A stretch of DNA of 64,000 nt from Streptomyces sp. NBC_00459 (lineage in GTDB: Bacteria; Actinomycetota; Actinomycetes; Streptomycetales; Streptomycetaceae). Below are positions 24,135 through 32,387 of the stretch, piece after piece. The position numbers were made by a program, and so were the translations under genes. The notes under the pieces are model-generated. The model made no database searches. It saw nothing but the letters and a program-made list of their open reading frames with translations, and was not told where the DNA came from. The stretch is from contig NZ_CP107903.1 of NCBI RefSeq assembly GCF_036013955.1, positions 7,874,001-7,938,000 of the forward strand, given 5' to 3'. Within the stretch, counting starts at the first letter, position 1. The number at the start of each line of letters is the position of its first letter.

Positions 24135-25880
24135 TCACTTCCCCCTGGTGGGCAGCAGGACGGTCAGCGCGCCGGGCCTGACCTCGGCGGTGAGACGTCG
24201 GCCGTGGGACACCGGGTCACCGTCGAGTTCACGCGACTGCGGTGCGGCGAAGGTGAGTTCGGCCCGCCGGAAGGTGAGGAACTCCACCGGTACGCCCTTC
24301 GTGCCGGTGCCCTCGGGCACGAGGTGGTCGACGGTGGCGGGCCGCGAGTTCCGGCTGCGGCCGCGCATCAGTACGCCCACCGCGCGCATCCATCCGCCGG
24401 GGCCGCGAGGGTCGAGGATCAGCAGATCGAGCAGTCCGTCGTCGGGCCGGGCCGCCGGGAGGAGCGTGAGACCGCCTTGTACGGTCCCGACGTTGGCGAG
24501 GAGCACCATGCGGGCCGTGCGGTGCAGAACGGGTGCGTCGTCGAGCCGGACCGTCAGCCGCATCCGGGGCGTGCGCAGCGTGGCGACGGTGGCGAGCACG
24601 TAGGCGGGCCAGCCCACGGCGGACTTGGCACGGTCGTCGGTGTGTTCGAGCATCGCGGCGTCGAGTCCCGCCCCGGACATCGCGGCGAAGTGGGTGGGGG
24701 CGAGACCGTCGCCCTCGATGTGGCCGAGGTCGAGGCGCCGGGGAGCGCCGGACAGTGCGGCGTCGAGCGCGGCGGAAGGGTTGAGCGGCAGGCCCAGGTT
24801 GCGGGCCAGCAGATTGCCGGTGCCGCAGGGGACCACGACGAGCGGTACCCCGCTGCCGGCCAGGGCGTCCGCGGCCGCCCTGACGGTTCCGTCGCCGCCG
24901 CAGACCACGATCAGCGTCGCTCCGTCACGGACCGCACCGGCCGCCTGGCCTGTGCCCGGGTCGTCGGCGGTGGTCTCGATGAACGCCGGTGCGCGGTGGC
25001 CGTGTTGTTCGAGGACCCGCCGCAGCTTCTCGAGGGCTGCTTCGCCGGTCACCGTGGGGTTGAAGATCACGGCGGTGCTGCCGGGCTCGCGCTCCCGGGC
25101 CCCGGCGGTCGCGTCGTCGGGCCCGGTCCGCGGCGAGGGGACGGCGGCCACTGACCCGTCGGTGAACAGGGCACGGCCGACGATCAGCAGGGACAGGGCG
25201 CCGTTGGCCAGTCCGCCGATCACGTCCGTGGGGTGGTGCATGCCCCGGTAGAGGCGGGCGACGCCTACGGCCAGCGGCACGAGGAACAGCAGCCCGGCCA
25301 GCGGCCACCGCCACGGCCTGCGGACCCGGGCCAGCACGAGCACCGCGAGTCCGGCGTAGAGCGCGGTCGCCGCGCCGGTGTGGCCGGAGGTGTAGCTGGA
25401 CGTGGGCGGGGAGTCGTCGACGCGCTGCACGTCCGGGCGGGTACGGTCCACCGACTCGGTGACGGCCAGGAACACCAGCGACTGGAGCGAGACGGCCACG
25501 GCGAGGAAGACCGCCTGACGCCACATCGGCAGCCGGGGCACCAGCAGCAGAGCCACGCAGGCCAGCAGGGTGACGGCGATCACCGTGAGGGTGTTGCCGG
25601 CCTCCGAGCCGAGGTACGACAGGGTGGTGAGCGGGCCCGTACGGATCCGCTCGAATCCCTCGTTGACGTTGTCCTCGACCGTCAGGGGCCACACGTGCCG
25701 GGCGGGTCCCGTGATCAGGAGCCCGAAGCCCACCATCAGGGCTGCCTGGCAGACGGTCAGTGCGCCGATGCGCGCGGCGGTCCTGCCGGTGCCGCGGGGC
25801 AGGGCGGACGAGCGGCCCGGCCGGACGTCGGGTCCTTCTCCAGTCGCTCCTGTGGCTCTTTCCGGTACGGCGGTCGGCAT
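24135..25880 (-). CDS. PAP2 phosphatase fused to diacylglycerol kinase-like domain
   Basis: 581 residues. The N-terminal half is a membrane PAP2 domain (VTESVDRTRP, YTSGHTGA, YRGMHHPTDVIGG) with about six helices. The C-terminal half is a DAGK catalytic domain (VIFNPTVTGEAALEKLRRVLEQ, VCGGDGTVRAAADAL with the GGDGT motif, VPCGTGNLLARNLGL, ELDGDPV near the end). One protein thus carries both lipid-phosphate phosphatase and lipid-kinase activities. ATG 25880 follows GGAGCCCCG. The longer frame upstream to 26024 is not supported. First gene of the operon. Confidence 0.9.
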   Translation of the reverse strand: MPTAVPERATGATGEGPDVRPGRSSALPRGTGRTAARIGALTVCQAALMVGFGLLITGPARHVWPLTVEDNVNEGFERIRTGPLTTLSYLGSEAGNTLTVIAVTLLACVALLLVPRLPMWRQAVFLAVAVSLQSLVFLAVTESVDRTRPDVQRVDDSPPTSSYTSGHTGAATALYAGLAVLVLARVRRPWRWPLAGLLFLVPLAVGVARLYRGMHHPTDVIGGLANGALSLLIVGRALFTDGSVAAVPSPRTGPDDATAGAREREPGSTAVIFNPTVTGEAALEKLRRVLEQHGHRAPAFIETTADDPGTGQAAGAVRDGATLIVVCGGDGTVRAAADALAGSGVPLVVVPCGTGNLLARNLGLPLNPSAALDAALSGAPRRLDLGHIEGDGLAPTHFAAMSGAGLDAAMLEHTDDRAKSAVGWPAYVLATVATLRTPRMRLTVRLDDAPVLHRTARMVLLANVGTVQGGLTLLPAARPDDGLLDLLILDPRGPGGWMRAVGVLMRGRSRNSRPATVDHLVPEGTGTKGVPVEFLTFRRAELTFAAPQSRELDGDPVSHGRRLTAEVRPGALTVLLPTRGK

Positions 25881-26416
25881 CGGGGCTCCCACGGGTCGGC
25901 GGCTCGCAGCGGTCTTCGGCCGGGTGGCGTTCGCCCCCCGATCCACCGCCGTGCGTGTGCCCCCGAAGCGGAGGCGCAGACGCTCCACGAGATGGGAATC
26001 CACGAACCGGCGCCCCGGGCGCACACGGAAGGTGCCGGTGGGGCGCCGGTGGAAGGCTCGGGGCGGAAGGCGGGGAGTTCCTCGCGCCCGCCCGCGCGGC
26101 TTGAGCCTTCACCGCAAGGACGAGGAGGCGACGTCGGACCTCCCCAGGTATCCCGCCGCCTCCTCGTCAACGTGCGGCGTCCACCCGCCCGAGCGCGCGC
26201 CATGCCGGCAGACCAGTCGCCGATCACGGACGCAGCGAGGCTCAGCGAGCCGGACTCTCCGGTCCCTCCGCCGGGAAGGCGGTGCCGGTCATCGTGCGTG
26301 TCCCCGTGCTGCGGGCAGTCCGGTCGGATGCCCCGAGCGCCGCATAAGAAACAGATAAATTTTCGGCGTGTACGGAGATCGGGTCCGGGCACACGGCGGG
26401 ACGGAGGTTGATAACC
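25881..26416. other. Intergenic region with a small AT-rich island
   Basis: 536 bp between divergent genes. No convincing frame or RNA gene. Most is ordinary GC-rich sequence. An unusually AT-rich stretch at about 26342-26365 (ATAAGAAACAGATAAATTTT) lies 50-75 bp upstream of the small membrane-protein gene and probably holds its promoter. Confidence 0.5.
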
Positions 26417-26587
26417 ATGATTCCCCTGATACTGGTTCTGCTGCTCGCCCTGATCCTCTTCGGCGCCGGGTTCGCCCTGAAGGCCCTGTGGTGGATCGCC
26501 GTGATCGTCCTGGTCGTCTGGCTGGTCGGATTCCTCGCCCGCTCCACCGGAGCAGGCGGGAAGCGCGGCCGCTGGTACCGCTGGTAA
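26417..26587 (+). CDS. Small hydrophobic membrane protein, 56 aa
   Basis: Reads MIPLILVLLLALILFGAGFA, KALWWIAVIVLVVWLVGFLA, then a short basic tail ending RGRWYRW. Two membrane helices with almost no loop; this kind of 50-60 residue 'hydrophobic protein' is common in Streptomyces and often stress-induced. GGAGG lies 9 nt upstream of the ATG. The compact tail (KRGRWYRW) should stay in the cytoplasm. Function unknown. Confidence 0.75.
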   Translation: MIPLILVLLLALILFGAGFALKALWWIAVIVLVVWLVGFLARSTGAGGKRGRWYRW

Positions 26588-26927
26588 GGAGCGTTGACAG
26601 GACGTCGGATGCGGGTGGGGGTGCACTGATCGCCGGTGCGCCCCCTGTCCGTGTGTCCGGGGGTGTCACCGCGCAGCCAGTGGCCGTGAAGCAGTTGAAC
26701 CGCCTTGCCCCGCGGCCTGTGGTGGTGTGGGGGGTGCGCGGGGCAAGGGACTCTGCGGTGAGGGACTCGGCTGACGCACGGCGACGAGCCTGTTTACCGG
26801 CCGGGTGCCACATCCGTCTGTTGTTCAGTGATGCATGCCGATGTTCGGCGGCCGTCGGAGACCCACCCGGTCACAGGGCCGGACCTCCGACGGGTCGCAC
26901 CGTTCCTAGGGCTGAGCCGTGGGGGAC
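26588..26927. other. Intergenic region with a terminator hairpin
   Basis: 340 bp between the small membrane protein and the opposing secreted RNase. Apart from the hairpin at 26703-26748, no coding or repeat structure stands out. Confidence 0.55.
26703..26748. terminator. Bidirectional terminator, 12-bp stem
   Basis: CCTTGCCCCGCG (26703-26714) pairs perfectly with CGCGGGGCAAGG (26737-26748) around a 22-nt G/T-rich loop. It lies between convergent genes. Confidence 0.6.
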
Positions 26928-27323
26928 TCAGCAGCCGTAGTCGACGAGGTCGAACGAGGCGTAGTGGTCGGACGTGTAGTAGTCCTCCTGGTACTCCTCG
27001 CCGGTGATGATGCGGCGCGCACCACGTGTCGAGGAGCCGGGGGTCTTGACGGTGTACTCGTGGTAGTAGCCGCTGCTCTGGCTGGGCAGGAGGCGTTCGC
27101 GGTTCTGGAAGACGCTGCCGTCCTGCGAGTACGGGTAGGGGCCGCCCTTCGCGATCAGGTTGAGCGTGGTGTAGGCCTGCGACGGCAGGTCGCCGTAACA
27201 GATGCTGCCGACCGCCGAGGTGGCGGCGCCCGCCGTGCCGGCGGTGACGGTACCGCCGGCCAGGAGAGCGGACAGGACGGCGACCGAAGCGCCGATACGA
27301 GTGATCCGTGGGGGGAATCTCAT
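26928..27323 (-). CDS. Secreted guanyl-specific ribonuclease (RNase Sa family)
   Basis: 131 residues: a signal peptide of about 34 residues ending AGAA, then a mature domain that closely matches RNase Sa. Catalytic Glu (YYHEYTVKTPG), Arg (STRGARRIITG) and His (SDHYASFDL) are present. The guanine-binding loop PYPYSQDGSVFQNRERLLPSQSSGYY is intact, and two cysteines (SICYGD and the terminal DYGC) form the disulfide. It cleaves RNA 3' of G outside the cell. No barstar-type inhibitor gene is adjacent. Confidence 0.94.
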   Translation of the reverse strand: MRFPPRITRIGASVAVLSALLAGGTVTAGTAGAATSAVGSICYGDLPSQAYTTLNLIAKGGPYPYSQDGSVFQNRERLLPSQSSGYYHEYTVKTPGSSTRGARRIITGEEYQEDYYTSDHYASFDLVDYGC

Positions 27324-27468
27324 GCCTCATGATGACGCGCGTAGACAGTGGCATGTCAATGACAACTCTGGAGATTTTCCCGTCAAGTCCGATGAATTAT
27401 CGGGAAGTTAACCTGGTGCGTGGCGTCTCCATGGGCTCTGCACGTTCGGATGCGCGGAGGCCGTGGCG

Positions 27469-27513
27469 CCGGTCTCCGATCACCCGGTCTCCGATCACCC
27501 GGTCTCCGGTCAC
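27469..27513. repeat. Three 15-bp direct repeats
   Basis: CCGGTCTCCGATCAC twice and CCGGTCTCCGGTCAC once, in perfect tandem. The last copy covers the stop codon of the small membrane protein gene (TGA on the minus strand at 27510-27512). Confidence 0.8.
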
Positions 27514-27710
27514 CCGGGCTTCCGGCCCTCGGCGGCGGCGAACAGCGCGAACGACAGCACGAGCAGTGCCACGCTCGCGTAGATCTCGTATCCGTCGAGA
27601 AGACCGAGCTTCTGTACGAGACCCCAGTGCAGGTCGGTGAATTCGTTCAGCAGGCCCAACACACCCTGCACCAGGGCGAGAAAGCCGACGATTTCCAGTA
27701 ACTGCTTCAT
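27510..27710 (-). CDS. Small membrane protein, 66 aa
   Basis: MKQLLEIVGFLALVQGVLGLL and EIYASVALLVLSFALFAAA are two membrane helices joined by a short loop (NEFTDLHWGLVQKLGLLDGY). GAGGA lies 6 nt before ATG 27710. It looks like a conserved Streptomyces small integral membrane protein. Function unknown. The codon pattern is coding-like, and the gene runs opposite to the adjacent histidine kinase. Confidence 0.72.
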   Translation of the reverse strand: MKQLLEIVGFLALVQGVLGLLNEFTDLHWGLVQKLGLLDGYEIYASVALLVLSFALFAAAEGRKPG

Positions 27711-27873
27711 GCCGGAATCCTCGCTCCGCAGACCCCCGCTTCCATCGGCCGCAGGGTGAGGCGGCCTCCCCCGAAGTCGCCGGTCGCGCCCCGAAACGGC
27801 GTCGAAAGTCTCCGGCGGCGCGACTTTGGTCGACGATCACGACTGGCCGGGGGTGGCGCGGGCCGGGACTGCG

Positions 27874-27888
27874 TAGATTTGTCGACCG
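27874..27888 (+). promoter_or_regulatory. -10 element of a probably leaderless histidine kinase gene
   Basis: TAGATT at 27874-27879 ends 8 nt before the GTG start at 27888, with no ribosome binding site between. Transcription would begin at or next to the start codon. Confidence 0.55.
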
Positions 27889-29237
27889 TGAGTGGTGACA
27901 GACCGACATCCGTGCCCGAGGCCCCGGCTGCGTTCCCCGGGCGGCGCTGGCTCTTCCCGTCTGCAGTGCTCGACGAACTCGATCACGACCCCGGTTCCGG
28001 TCCTGGTCCCCACCCCGGTTCCGGCTCGGCGGGAGAACGGGCCGGATGGTTCGGAAGGTCCGCACGACCCCGGCGCACCGCGCGTGACTGGGTCGTCGAC
28101 TTCACCTGCTTCCTGCTGGCCGTCCTGATCGGCGTCCTGGGCGCCGACGCCCTGGTCGGCGACCCGAACACCCCCCACGCCGTCGCCGTCGTCGACCAGT
28201 GGATCGGCGCCCTCTCCTGCGGCGCCGTATGGCTGCGGCGTCGCTGGCCGCTCGGCCTCGCCCTCGCGATGCTCGCGGTCAGCCTGGTGTCGAGCACCGC
28301 GGGCGGCGCCGGCCTGGTCGCCCTCTTCTCCCTCGCCGTGCACCGGCCCTTCCGGTACGTCGGCCTGGTCGGTGCTGCCTCCGTCGCGGTGCTGCCGTTC
28401 TTCTACTGGCTGCGCCCCGACCCTGACCTGCCGTACTTCGTCTCGGTGGCCCTCAGCGTCCTGCTGATCGCGACGGCGGTCGGCTGGGGCATGTTCGTGC
28501 GGTCCAAGCGGCAGCTCATGCTGAGCCTGCGGGACCGGCTGCGGCGGGCCGAGGCGGAGGCGCTGCTGCGCGCCGAACAGGCGCAGCGGCTCGCCCGCGA
28601 GGCCATCGCCCGCGAGATGCACGACGTGCTCGCCCATCGGCTCACCCTGCTGAGCGTCCACGCCGGAGCCCTGGAGTTCCGTCCCGACGCGCCCCGCGAG
28701 GAGGTCGCGAGGGCCGCCGGGGTCATCCGGGAGAGCGCCCACGACGCGCTCCAGGACCTGCGGGAGATCATCGGCGTCCTGCGGGCCGGGGACACGGAGG
28801 AGGCGGGGCGCCCGCAGCCGACGCTGGCCGCGCTCGACACCCTGGTGACCGAATCCCGCGAGGCCGGCATGAAGATCGTGCTGGACAGCCGTGTGACGGC
28901 ACCGGCCGCCGTCCCCGCCTCCGTCGGCCGCACCGCCTACCGGATCGTCCAGGAGGGCCTCACGAACGCCCGCAAACACGCCCCGGGCGCCGAGGTCACC
29001 GTGTCCCTCACGGGCGCCCCGGGCGACGGCCTGACCGTCTCCGTGAGCAATCCCGCGCCCCCGGGGGAGGTCCCGCACGTTCCCGGCTCCGGACAGGGCC
29101 TCATCGGCCTGGCCGAACGGGCGACGCTGGCGGGCGGCCGGCTGGAGCACGGCGCGCAGGCGGACGGGGGTGGCGGTGAGGACGCGGGCGGAGCCGGGGG
29201 ATTCACTGTCCGGGCCTGGCTGCCGTGGGGTGTCTGA
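27888..29237 (+). CDS. NarL-type sensor histidine kinase
   Basis: 449 residues. A 65-residue cytoplasmic N-terminus rich in Pro/Gly repeats (DPGSGPGPHPGSGSAG), then about five membrane helices (FTCFLLAVLIGVLGADALV onward), a HisKA_3 domain with the phospho-His in AIAREMHDVLAHRLTLLSVHAGAL, and an HATPase with YRIVQEGLTNARKHAP (N box) and GQGLIGLAERATL (G box). No large extracellular sensor, so it probably senses within or near the membrane. Its likely partner response regulator is at 30404, beyond an aldo/keto reductase on the opposite strand. Confidence 0.92.
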   Translation: MSGDRPTSVPEAPAAFPGRRWLFPSAVLDELDHDPGSGPGPHPGSGSAGERAGWFGRSARPRRTARDWVVDFTCFLLAVLIGVLGADALVGDPNTPHAVAVVDQWIGALSCGAVWLRRRWPLGLALAMLAVSLVSSTAGGAGLVALFSLAVHRPFRYVGLVGAASVAVLPFFYWLRPDPDLPYFVSVALSVLLIATAVGWGMFVRSKRQLMLSLRDRLRRAEAEALLRAEQAQRLAREAIAREMHDVLAHRLTLLSVHAGALEFRPDAPREEVARAAGVIRESAHDALQDLREIIGVLRAGDTEEAGRPQPTLAALDTLVTESREAGMKIVLDSRVTAPAAVPASVGRTAYRIVQEGLTNARKHAPGAEVTVSLTGAPGDGLTVSVSNPAPPGEVPHVPGSGQGLIGLAERATLAGGRLEHGAQADGGGGEDAGGAGGFTVRAWLPWGV

Positions 29238-29238
29238 C

Positions 29239-29258
29239 GCACCTCTGCGCAGAGGTGC
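29239..29258. terminator. 20-bp perfect palindrome between convergent genes
   Basis: GCACCTCTGC followed directly by GCAGAGGTGC, starting 1 bp after the kinase stop and ending 15 bp before the reductase stop. It acts as a compact hairpin on either strand. Confidence 0.6.
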
Positions 29259-29273
29259 GAAGCGCAGATGCTC

Positions 29274-30308
29274 TCAGGCGAGCACCGTACGCGGCACCAC
29301 CCGTTGTCCCGCCTCCCCGTACACCCAGGCCGAGGTCTCCTCGATGAACTCGGTGGGGAAGCCAGGCCGGAAGCCGGTGGTCTCGTCCAGTTTCGCCACC
29401 AGGTCCGCCGGGAGCGTCAGTTCGGCCGCGCCGAGGTTGTCCGTGAGCTGCTCGACCCGGCGCGCACCCACGATCGGGTGCACGGCGGGGGAGCGCGCCA
29501 TGGTCCAGGCGATGGCCACCTGCGCCGGGGACGCGCCGAGTTCGTCCGCCGCCGACTGCACCGCCCGCGCCACCGTGTGTTCGCGCTCGCCGATCGCGTC
29601 CGCGGACAGCCGTACCGACTCGTCGGGGGCGATGCCCCGCGCGCGTGTGTACTTGCCGGACAGGATGCCGTTCTGCAGCGGACTCCAGGCCGCCACCGAC
29701 ATCCCGAACGCCTCGGCCATCGGCAGCAGTTCACGCTCGATGTCCCGGTTGAGCAGGCTGTACGGCACCTGGAGCGCGGCGAACTGCGTCCAGCCCCGCC
29801 ACTGGGCCAGCGTGTTCGCCCGGGACACCACCCAGGCCGGGGCGTCCGAGATGCCGACGTAGAGCACCTTCCCGGAACGCACGGCGTCGTCGAGGGCGCG
29901 CATGGTCTCCTCGACGGGCGTGGCGCGGTCCCAGATGTGCACCCAGTAGATGTCGACGTAGTCCGTGCCGAGCCGCCGCAGGCTCGTCTCCAGGGACAGC
30001 GTGAGGTTCTTGCGGTGGTTGCCGGCGGCGTTGGGGTCGGCGCCGTCGCGCGAGATCGTGTACTTCGTGGACAGTACGAGCCGGTCGCGCCGGCCCCTGA
30101 GGAGTTCGCCCAGGATCGTCTCGCTCGCACCACCGCGGTAGTTGATCGCGGTGTCGACGACATTCCCGCCGGCGTCCTCGTACGCGTCGAGGATGCGCGC
30201 GCACTCCCCCTTGGGCGCCCCCACCCCACCCTGGTCACCGAAGGTCATGGCCCCGAGGAAGAGCTCGGAGACACGCAGACCGGTCCGGCCCAGCAGTCGG
30301 TAGCGCAC
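29274..30308 (-). CDS. Aldo/keto reductase
   Basis: 344 residues of the AKR superfamily, YajO/Tas-like. The catalytic tetrad is visible: Asp and Tyr in VVDTAINYRGG, Lys in LVLSTKYTIS and His in IYWVHIWDRATP. NADPH-binding motifs near the C-terminus (HPIVGARRVEQLTDNLGA) are intact. It is inserted on the minus strand between a histidine kinase and its probable response regulator, and so may be a target or a later insertion. Substrate unknown. Confidence 0.92.
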   Translation of the reverse strand: MRYRLLGRTGLRVSELFLGAMTFGDQGGVGAPKGECARILDAYEDAGGNVVDTAINYRGGASETILGELLRGRRDRLVLSTKYTISRDGADPNAAGNHRKNLTLSLETSLRRLGTDYVDIYWVHIWDRATPVEETMRALDDAVRSGKVLYVGISDAPAWVVSRANTLAQWRGWTQFAALQVPYSLLNRDIERELLPMAEAFGMSVAAWSPLQNGILSGKYTRARGIAPDESVRLSADAIGEREHTVARAVQSAADELGASPAQVAIAWTMARSPAVHPIVGARRVEQLTDNLGAAELTLPADLVAKLDETTGFRPGFPTEFIEETSAWVYGEAGQRVVPRTVLA

Positions 30309-30403
30309 GAAATGCCCCTCACTTCACGGGAGTTCAGGTCGGCAATGTAGCCCGCGCCGGCCTTGTACGTCCGGGCGCCGCACAACCGTGATTACGTAGG
30401 GCC

Positions 30404-31084
30404 ATGACCGTGATCAGACTGCTCCTCGTCGATGACGACCCCCTGGTACGGGCGGGTCTGTCCTTCATGATGGGCGGCGCCGACGACATCGAGATCGTCG
30501 GCGAGGCCGCCGACGGCAGCGAGGTCGAGGCGCTCGTCGGCCGTACCGGCCCGGACGTCGTGCTCATGGACATCCGGATGCCGACGGTGGACGGCCTCGC
30601 CGCCACCGAACGTCTGCGGGCCCTCAAGGACGCCCCGCAGGTCGTGGTCCTCACCACCTTCCACGCCGACGACCAGGTACTGCGCGCCCTGCGCGCGGGT
30701 GCCGCCGGCTTCGTCCTCAAGGACACCCCGCCCGCCGAGATCCTCGCCGCGGTACGCCGTGTCGCGGCCGGCGACCCCGTCCTGTCGCCCGCCGTGACCC
30801 GCCAGTTGATGGCCCACGCGGCGGGCGGCACCGCCGACACCCGGCGGGCAGGTGCCCGGGAGCGGATGGGTGCGCTGAACGACCGGGAACGCGAGGTCGC
30901 GGTCGCCGTCGGCCAGGGCAGGGCGAACGCCGAGATCGCCGCCGCCCTGTTCATGAGCGTCGCCACCGTCAAGACGCACGTCTCCCGCATCCTCGCCAAG
31001 CTGGACCTCAACAACCGAGTACAGATCGCCCTGTTGGCGTACGACGCAGGACTCCTGGAAGAGAACGGGCAGGACGGGCACTGA
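30404..31084 (+). CDS. NarL/FixJ-family response regulator
   Basis: 226 residues. The receiver has the acidic pocket LLLVDDDPLV, phospho-Asp in VVLMDIRMPTVDG, Thr in VVLTTFHADD and Lys in FVLKDTPP. The C-terminal LuxR helix-turn-helix reads LNDREREVAVAVGQGRANAEIAAALFMSVATVKTHVSRILAKLDLNNRVQIALLAYDAG. A TACGTA (-10-like) 5 nt before the ATG suggests a short or absent leader. Its likely kinase is at 27888 in the same direction. Confidence 0.92.
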   Translation: MTVIRLLLVDDDPLVRAGLSFMMGGADDIEIVGEAADGSEVEALVGRTGPDVVLMDIRMPTVDGLAATERLRALKDAPQVVVLTTFHADDQVLRALRAGAAGFVLKDTPPAEILAAVRRVAAGDPVLSPAVTRQLMAHAAGGTADTRRAGARERMGALNDREREVAVAVGQGRANAEIAAALFMSVATVKTHVSRILAKLDLNNRVQIALLAYDAGLLEENGQDGH

Positions 31085-31182
31085 CCGGCGACGGCACGCG
31101 TTTCCGTCGCGGCGGCGCAGGTCGTGAGGGCGTTGGCCGGCCACCGGGGCACGCCCGGAGCACACCGGTGACTCGGAGCAGC

Positions 31183-31206
31183 CGGACCGGTGATCCGGCC
31201 GGTCCG
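31183..31206. terminator. Terminator-like hairpin
   Basis: CGGACCGG (31183-31190) pairs with CCGGTCCG (31199-31206) around an 8-nt loop, between the convergent response regulator and dehydrogenase genes. Confidence 0.45.
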
Positions 31207-31269
31207 TGAAACCCGGGACCGGGCGTCAGCTGCAACTCCCCTCGTCCCCCTCCTCCCGGCTCTCAGCTC

Positions 31270-32283
31270 TCAGCTCCACCCGCCCTGGATCTCCGCCAGA
31301 TGTACGGGCCTGTGCTCCCGTCTGGACAGTTCGCAGGCCTCGGCGACACGCAGGGCCTGGAGTGCCTCGCGGCCGTCGCACGGGTTGGCGCGTTCGCCGC
31401 GCACCACCTCGACGAAGGCCGACAGCTCGTCCTCGTAGGCGGGGCCGAAGCGCTCCAGGAAGCCGGTCCACGGCTTGCTCGCGGCGGGCGGTCCGGCCGG
31501 TTCGGTGGACGCGATGGGCGTACGGTCGTCCAGGCCGACGCCGATCTGGTCCAGCTCACCGGCCAGCTCCATACGGACGTCGTAGCCGGCGCCGTTCATA
31601 CGGGTCGCCGTCGCCGTGGCGAGGGTGCCGTCGTCCAGGGTGAGGACCGCGGCGCCCGTGTCGATGTCGCCGGCGTCGCGGAACATCGAGGGCCCGGCGT
31701 CCGACCCGGTCGCGTACACCTCGACGATCTCGCGCCCCGTCACCCAGCGCAGGATGTCGAAGTCGTGGATCAGGGTGTCCCGGTACAGCCCGCCGGACAG
31801 CGGCAGATACTCGGGCGGAGGCGGCGTCTGGTCCGACGTCATCATCCGGACGGTGTGCAGACGGCCGAGCTTCCCGGAGCGCACGGCCTCGCGGGCACCT
31901 GTGTACCCGGTGTCGAAGCGGCGCTGGAAGCCCATCTGGAGGATGGTGCCGGCCGCCTCCACCTCGGCGATCGCGGCCAGAGTGGCCGGCAGGTCGAGCG
32001 CTATGGGCTTCTCGCAGAACACCGGGAGACCCGAGCGTGCTGCCCGACCGATCAGTTCGGCGTGGGCCGAGGTGGCGGCTGTGATCACCACGGCGTCCAC
32101 GCCCCAGGTGAAGATCTCGTCCACACCCGGTGCGGCCGTGGCTCCTAAGCGGTGCGCGAGATCCTGTGCCCGCCCGCTGTCCGCGTCCGTGACGATGAGG
32201 GAGCCCCCTACCTCGCGGTGGCGGCTGAGGGCATTCGCGTGGAATGTACCGATGCGGCCCGTCCCGATGACTCCGATGCGCAT
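31270..32283 (-). CDS. Gfo/Idh/MocA oxidoreductase, inositol 2-dehydrogenase-like
   Basis: 337 residues. Rossmann domain MRIGVIGTGRIGTFHANAL, catalytic FCEKPIALD with Lys, then GFQRRFDTGYTGAREAV and LIHDFDILRWVTGREIVEVYA (the D/H active-site pair). Best fit is the IolG (myo-inositol 2-dehydrogenase) branch, oxidising a polyol or sugar with NAD. ATG 32283 was chosen over TTG 32292. It is divergent from a GntR regulator, which probably controls it. Nothing else of inositol catabolism is adjacent. Confidence 0.87.
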   Translation of the reverse strand: MRIGVIGTGRIGTFHANALSRHREVGGSLIVTDADSGRAQDLAHRLGATAAPGVDEIFTWGVDAVVITAATSAHAELIGRAARSGLPVFCEKPIALDLPATLAAIAEVEAAGTILQMGFQRRFDTGYTGAREAVRSGKLGRLHTVRMMTSDQTPPPPEYLPLSGGLYRDTLIHDFDILRWVTGREIVEVYATGSDAGPSMFRDAGDIDTGAAVLTLDDGTLATATATRMNGAGYDVRMELAGELDQIGVGLDDRTPIASTEPAGPPAASKPWTGFLERFGPAYEDELSAFVEVVRGERANPCDGREALQALRVAEACELSRREHRPVHLAEIQGGWS

Positions 32284-32326
32284 AAGAACCAAACTGGGGT
32301 CCGACCAGGCACGCTGTCAATGCGTA

Positions 32327-32336
32327 TGTCCGGACA
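32327..32336. promoter_or_regulatory. TGTCCGGACA palindrome between iolG-like and gntR genes
   Basis: Perfect 10-bp dyad 44 bp upstream of the dehydrogenase start and 50 bp upstream of the GntR start. It is a candidate GntR operator because it lies between the divergent pair. Confidence 0.45.
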
Positions 32337-32374
32337 ACCGAACTACACGACTTCCCGTCAACAGTCCCCGGAGC

Positions 32375-32387
32375 TACGCTCGGGCCG
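32375..32387 (+). promoter_or_regulatory. -10 element of a leaderless gntR transcript
   Basis: TACGCT at 32375-32380 ends 6 nt before the GTG start at 32387; no ribosome binding site exists. This is a typical leaderless arrangement. Confidence 0.5.

Noticed and set aside
22422..25154. 910-codon plus-strand frame opposite the lipid operon
   Set aside because: Antisense of three well-recognised membrane proteins; Gly/Gln/Arg-rich with no domain.
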